From Auanema rhodensis (lineage: Eukaryota > Nematoda > Chromadorea > Rhabditida > Rhabditidae): a DNA stretch of 64,000 nt. Where the stretch lies: positions 8,556,001 to 8,620,000 of the forward strand of contig OZ059896.1 of assembly GCA_964057225.1 (NCBI GenBank), in the 5' to 3' direction. The notes below the pieces were generated by a model, which worked only from the letters and a program-made list of their open reading frames with translations, did not search any database and was not told the DNA's origin. Position 1 is the first letter of the stretch, and every line of letters starts with the position of its first letter. This document shows, piece after piece, positions 58,763 to 64,000 of this stretch. A program made the position numbers and the translations under genes.

Positions 58763-59289
58763 AATGCTTTGTTGTTGTTATCAAACCTGATAAAATAATT
58801 TTATATGAATTTATATGAATTAAAATATAAAATAATATATAAAAATAATTATTTTATAATAATATTATTAAAAAATAATAAAATAGATCTGGGAATTTTT
58901 CTACTTTTTTTGAACGTATCATCGACTTGATAAAGGCGCCTTTTTTTATTTATTAGGATCTTAAATATGTGAACACAACAACACAAAAAAAATAAAGAAA
59001 TAAATGATTTAAACAGTTTTACAGTAATCTCTTGAAAATAAAATTTATTTGTTAAAGCAAAGAAATGACATTTCTTGTGGAAATTTGTTATTCTTATATG
59101 AAATCATCAATATTTTTTTTAATCACTGATTAGGTTGTATAACACGTAAAGTTTTATTAAACGTTAACAATAGAATCTTTTCTTCTCATTATGAATAATT
59201 GATGAATTGTTTTCTGCGTTTCTGTGCTATATCAATCTTTTATCTTATCGAATGGATGACCTAATGAAAAAAATTTAAGTTGTAGATGT
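58763..59289. other. Intergenic region before the tRNA gene
   Basis: About 530 bp of AT-rich sequence between the small acylated-protein gene and the tRNA. No feature supported. Confidence 0.5.
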
Positions 59290-59363
59290 GCCGCCATAGC
59301 TCAGTCGGTTAGAGCGTGGGTCTAATAAGCCCAAGGTCGCAGGTTCGACCCCTGCTGGCGGCA
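59290..59363 (+). tRNA. tRNA-Ile (anticodon AAU)
   Basis: 74 nt that fold into a full cloverleaf: acceptor stem GCCGCCA with TGGCGGC and discriminator A, D arm GCTC/GAGC with AGTCGGTTA loop, anticodon stem TGGGT/GCCCA with loop CTAATAA (anticodon AAT), and T arm with GGTTCGACC. No intron and no encoded CCA, as expected for a eukaryotic nuclear tRNA. Internal A and B boxes are intact. Confidence 0.97.
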
Positions 59364-61084
59364 AAACATTTTACATTTTCCTGTTTATAATCAAATTATA
59401 ACTTTCTTTCTCTATAAAAGAATAACGTAAGCGTGTTAACATAAAATTATTTTATAAATTTTTCTTTGTAGAAATCAAAGAAAAAAAAGAAAAAGTTTTC
59501 TTGATTTTCGCTATTTGATACTTTTTACAATTTCTCAGAAAAAACCCAATAATCATAAATATGGTTACTGTAATAGGATTTCATCATTTCCGTTCCTGCA
59601 GATGTCAGTACATCTGGTAATATCTGGGAGTTTCCACAAATATTCTGCTACGAAACTGTTTTATTTATTTATATTTATCACATTGTATTATATCTTTATA
59701 TTTCTCCTAGTATTATAACAAAATTATGGATATAGAGAAAGAAGTAAGCCATAAAAGCAGGCTAAAAATTAATATATTTTGCAATCTTAAGCCTATTTTT
59801 ATCTAAATTAATTACTAATACAATCAGTCTTGATCTTCGCTCTATGAAATGTCGTAGTTTTATTTTATAAATTAACAATTCTTTCAATACATAATACCAC
59901 TCACTATTTAGAATTTTCATATTTCAAAAAATTGTCTATACTAACTTTATCATTTTATTAACCAACTGATAAACAATTCGCAAAGTAAGGCATTTTTTTT
60001 TTTTTGGATTCAATTTTTCCTGTTTATCATCATTTTTACAAACAAAAACTTTTTTATTCTCATTTTTAATAAATTCGAATATGACTACCAATGTCAACGA
60101 TTTATTGATAATAAGATTATTGTTTTCATAGACATATATTCTATATCAACCTTTATAATTGTTGTTTTTGTTTTTTTCACAATGTTTAGTCTCTTTCTCT
60201 CTATTCAATCACTTCAATTAAATTGTATTGAATCAAATTTACAGCTTATCTTTTAATCGAAGAAGAAATTAGTTCCCCAATATTATTGCTACAACGACAC
60301 AATGTGTTATACATAATTTTATTATATATATACATATATATTTAAATTTTTTGTGTATTCATTAGTTTATTTGATCAATTTCAACGTTGTGACGAAATGT
60401 TTAACGTCTTGTTTGCCACGAAACTTCTAACATTTCTCTCTCTTTGTTAGACAGTTTTTTCTCATCTTTTCTATGTGTTATTCAACTACTATCTTCTTTC
60501 AATTCAAACTACTGCCTCAACGGTACTACCTTCGTTTGAACTTTCAACCTATTCATTCGAACAATTCTCAATTTAAAATAGTCTTGGACCGACTATTTGT
60601 TTATTTTTTACTACCAAAGTAATATGTTATCAGCTTTCGGTTAATTAAAATATTTATATCTTTTGCACTTCTTCATTATAGTTTAATATTTTAAAATTTC
60701 GTTTTAGTGTTGACGTTTAGTGAATCTAAGATGAATCTAGGGTTTTCATTATATTGTATTGTCTCCATATATTTTATCATTTGCAGTAATTTTGCTCGTT
60801 CTCGCCTGATTTGCTGTTCTTTTCTTACTTATCTTAACTGTATTAGTTGTCGTTTCAAGTTCTGTTTATGGTTACTACATGTTCTAACATAAGCGATTAA
60901 ACGAAATTCTCTATTAATCTATAGCCCCGTGTGGTCTGGTTTGTCGTTTGATTATACAATAATGTTTGCAAAGCTAAGCCTATTGCTCGTTGATATTGTG
61001 TTCTATATGATTATATTGTAAAATATTCTTCATTATCTGTTTTTTCAGCTATTTTCTTTGTTTTTTTTTCAGGTGTTATCAAAC
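59364..61084. other. T-rich upstream region of the amino-acid transporter
   Basis: About 1.7 kb, T-rich on the plus strand and without supported coding exons. The skew fits 5' intron or leader sequence of the plus-strand transporter gene. Confidence 0.45.
61056..61084 (+). promoter_or_regulatory. Candidate spliced-leader or leader-exon acceptor
   Basis: A long T run ending in TTTTTTCAG at 61072 lies 12 bases before the ATG at 61085, typical of a trans-splice site or of an acceptor after a noncoding first exon. Confidence 0.45.
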
Positions 61085-63168
61085 ATGGCTGAACCGGCTG
61101 AGATTGAACCATTAAATGTGCAAGTTTGTCTTTTATAAATTTATTTATGTATCGACTCTAATTTCCAGAAGCCTGCACCAGCTCAGTTGGAGATTGAAGA
61201 AAGTGGGAATGAAGAGGGCAAAGGTTTAGCTAAGAATCTTAACCTGTTCAATGGTGTCTCAATCATTGTTGGCTGTATTATTGGTTCCGGAATTTTTGTT
61301 TCTCCAACTGGAGTTCAAGAAAGTAGCGTCTATTCTCAATTGTTAAATTAATTTCCAATTTTAGTGGCTGGATCTGTTGGAATGTCATTGATTGTTTGGA
61401 CTACATCTGGCTTATTTACTGCCATAGGAGCTTATTGTTATGCTGAATTGGGTATCAAATACTAAGTACTCATAATTATTCTAGTTTTACAAGTTTAGGT
61501 ACTTTGATTAAGAAATCTGGTGGTGATTATGCGTATATCATGGAAGCTTTTGGGCCCTTCTTAGCCTTTGTTCGCTTATGGATTGAAGCCATTGTTGTTA
61601 GGTAACACTATTATACGAATTTGTATTTATTTTTTTGCTTCTATTATAGACCATGTACTGTAACTATAGTGTCTTTAACGTTTGCTCTCTATATTCTACG
61701 TCCATTTTACCCAGATTGTGATCCTCCTGAGGGACTTCCTCAGTTATTGGCAGTTCTTCTCATAAGTAAGTTATTGAATTGTGTTGATAATTTAAATGAA
61801 ACATTAAAGTTCTCATGACTGCCATCAACTGCATCAGTGTTCGGGCTGCAACGTTTGTTCAAGATTTTTTCACTGTTGCTAAAGTTTTTGCACTTCTTCT
61901 TATCATAGGAGCTGGCTTGTTCCTTCTTGGAACAGGTATAACATTTAATTTGTAAATTTAAAATACTTGTAATTTGTAGGAGCACCACAGTATCGGGAAT
62001 CATTCGAAAATATATTTGAAGGAACAGCTAAAGATCCTACTCAAATTTCTTTAGCTTTCTATTCGGGTCTTTTCGCTTATTCTGGATGGAACTTCTTGAA
62101 CTTTATTGTGGAAGAAATGAAAAACCCCAAAAGGCAAGCCCTGTCTTAATGATACAACTCAACTCATACTTACAGAGACCTTCCCTATGCTATTGCTATA
62201 TCAATCTCAACTTGCACTTTAATTTACGTGCTAACCAATGTTGCTTTATATGCAGCAATTTCTCCAGATGAGATGCTTGAGAGTCCAGCAGTTGCTGTGG
62301 TTTGTACACGACTAACAAAGGCTTTAGAAAATATATTTCAGCTTTTCGCTAACAAGTTGTTCGGACCGTTTGCCTTCTTGATGCCACTGTTTGTTGCATG
62401 TTCTACTATTGGATCAGCTAATGGTGTTATCTTCACATCTTCTAGGTATGTTATAGTTTTAAATTTTTAATTTCAAAGTCATTTTACTTAAGATTGTTTT
62501 ATGTTGGTGCCAGAGAAGGCCAAATGCCCATGGTTCTTACAATGATTAATAAGAAAACCAGAACTCCAATTCCAGCTGTTCTTCTTACTGTAAGCCATTT
62601 TGTTTTTAAATTCTAATAGTACTTTATGAATCTCAGGGTCTTCTATCTATGTGTTATTTGGTTCTTTCTAAGAATATCTATGCTCTTATCAATTATATTC
62701 AAATTTCTTATTGGTTAGCTATTGGTGCTGCTATCGTTGCTCTATTTTATCTGAGAAAGAAGATGCCTGATGCTCCCAGACCAATTAAGGTATTTATTAA
62801 AAAAAATCATCTTCATCTTATTATTTCTTATAGGTTCCTCTTATTTGGCCGATTATTTTCTTAGCAGGATGTATTGCTTTAGTCATTATCCCTATCGTTG
62901 CTGCTCCTAAGGATACCGGTAGCAAAATTCTTTTAGACTAAACCAAATTATAACTATTATAGCTGTTGGAATTCTTATAATGTTATCAGCTGTTCCAGTT
63001 TATCTTATCTTCATTTCTTGGAAAAACAAACCAGCATTCATTGACAAGTTGACAAGTAATCTTTATGATCTAATTTTTAAAGAAAAAAAAACATTTAATG
63101 TTATAGCTTCGTTCACTATTTTCATCCAGAAGATGTTCTTAGTAGTTGATGATTCTAAAGAAGATTAA
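61085..63168 (+). CDS. SLC7 light-chain (LAT-type) amino-acid transporter
   Basis: Plasma-membrane amino-acid exchanger of the APC superfamily. About 13 short exons on the plus strand give roughly 490 residues and 12 helices. An acidic cytosolic leader ([13 protein letters not shown]) precedes [20 protein letters not shown], the helix 1 signature with the unwound GSGIF substrate motif. Next come [33 protein letters not shown] (helix 6 region) and [13 protein letters not shown]. Between helices 3 and 4 the loop reads [11 protein letters not shown]. Its Cys is at the position that, in LAT-type light chains, forms a disulfide with the glycoprotein heavy chain (SLC3), so this is expected to be a heteromeric transporter, comparable to nematode AAT-1 to AAT-3. 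A short charged tail ends VVDDSKED. A 45-nt intron separates ...SPAVAV from LFANKLFGP. Confidence 0.93.
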
Positions 63169-63352
63169 GAAAACGTAAGTTCTTCTGAGTAATCAGCTCT
63201 AGTTGATGATTTTATTGAAAATCTGTCGCGGTCGAATCTTGTTATGTTCTACTTTTGTTTGATTTTTTTCATTTACTGTTTTTGCTCTAAGTGATGTTCG
63301 AAGGGTTTTGCATTTTGTGCTTTTCGTATTTCTTTCTTTTTTTTTCGTAACA

Positions 63353-63358
63353 AATAAA
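63353..63358 (+). terminator. Polyadenylation signal of the amino-acid transporter
   Basis: AATAAA about 185 bp after the stop, preceded by T-rich sequence; the first canonical hexamer after the gene. Confidence 0.6.
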
Positions 63359-64000
63359 GAGGTTTGTTTGAATGAGCATAAGTTTATAATAATTTAAGGA
63401 TGCAATATCACTGCAAAAATGAAACTCAAATAAATTTCACAATTATTTAAAAACGGTATGTTGAAAACCCGAAGATATTCTACTGAGTTGTCAAAGAAAA
63501 AGGATATTGTTCAATTGATCGCATTTGAATGAAATTAACTGATAAGTAACAAGAAAAAAAAATTAAAAATATTTGAGAAAATCACAAACAAGAACTAAAA
63601 TTGTCAATAAATCACAGTGATTGATATTTGAAAATATCTGTACAAAAACGTTACAATGAAACAACTTAAGGACTTGGTTTCTATTTAATTTTTTCAAAAA
63701 CGGTGGTAGCATCTAAGAAACAAGGTATAGGTTTTATGAAAGCTTTTATACTATACTTTGTAAAACTAATAATAAATATAGTAGAAATATATTTTTTCTT
63801 CTTTCATAACTGATATATAGTTGGTAGAAATTGCAAAATCAAAGAATCTAATCTCAAATTTGAAAATTCTATCGGTAAGTTGAACTGTGCCTAGAGTAGC
63901 ATACCCGATGAAATCTACTTATACTAAAGAGATCAGGATGGAATTTGTTGAGGGAAAAGGCAAAAAAAAGGAAAAAAATCTACAGTAGATAGGTCCTCCT
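63359..64000. other. AT-rich 3' flank
   Basis: No gene, repeat or RNA recognised in the last 640 bp of the window. Confidence 0.5.

Noticed and set aside
1-64000. CRISPR arrays, bacterial operons or integrated viral genes
   Set aside because: No spaced direct repeats, no uninterrupted bacterial-type genes and no recognisable viral or retroelement proteins were seen.

Overview
The window is nuclear DNA of an AT-rich animal, most likely a nematode. Genes are split into many short exons, most introns are about 40-60 nt with GT..AG borders and TTTCAG-like acceptors, several start codons sit just after an unpaired acceptor (typical of spliced-leader addition), and one gene is a nematode-style nuclear receptor. 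I cannot fix the species. Genes fill less than half of the window. The rest is very AT-rich, with microsatellites and strong strand asymmetry.

Layout. 1-9.1 kb: T-rich, no convincing gene. 9.1-13.1 kb, plus strand: sphingomyelin synthase, then a LanC-like protein. 13.2-22.2 kb, minus strand: a five-finger Snail-family factor, a small secreted protein of unknown function, a seven-helix receptor-like protein, a short unrecognised reading frame, and a Na+/H+ exchanger. 24.1-26.4 kb, plus: a LARP7-like RNA-binding protein. 26.6-37.0 kb: two SLC23-type nucleobase/ascorbate transporters on the minus strand with a nuclear hormone receptor on the plus strand between them. The receptor and the second transporter converge with only 31 bp between their stops. 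38.9-48.2 kb, minus: a calmodulin-like gene with an N-terminal extension, long introns and two candidate first exons. Its introns hold a GC-richer exon-like island. Three copies of a tRNA-related repeat lie between the two first exons. 48-58 kb: noncoding AT and GA/CT repeat sequence with a few small candidate genes. 58.3 kb, minus: an 89-residue protein with an N-myristoylation-type start. 59.3 kb: tRNA-Ile(AAU). 61.1-63.2 kb, plus: an SLC7 light-chain amino-acid transporter.

Most genes are unrelated housekeeping, membrane-transport or regulatory genes, and I see no coherent pathway. Four encode membrane transporters (NHE, two SLC23, SLC7). The least explained items are the small secreted, membrane and acylated proteins, the exon-like islands in the 41-57 kb region, the tRNA-related repeat, and a perfect 55-bp inverted repeat just upstream of the second SLC23 gene. 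Exon structures were built by hand from splice signals and reading-frame continuity, so individual borders may be off, but the frames of the main genes close without leftover bases.
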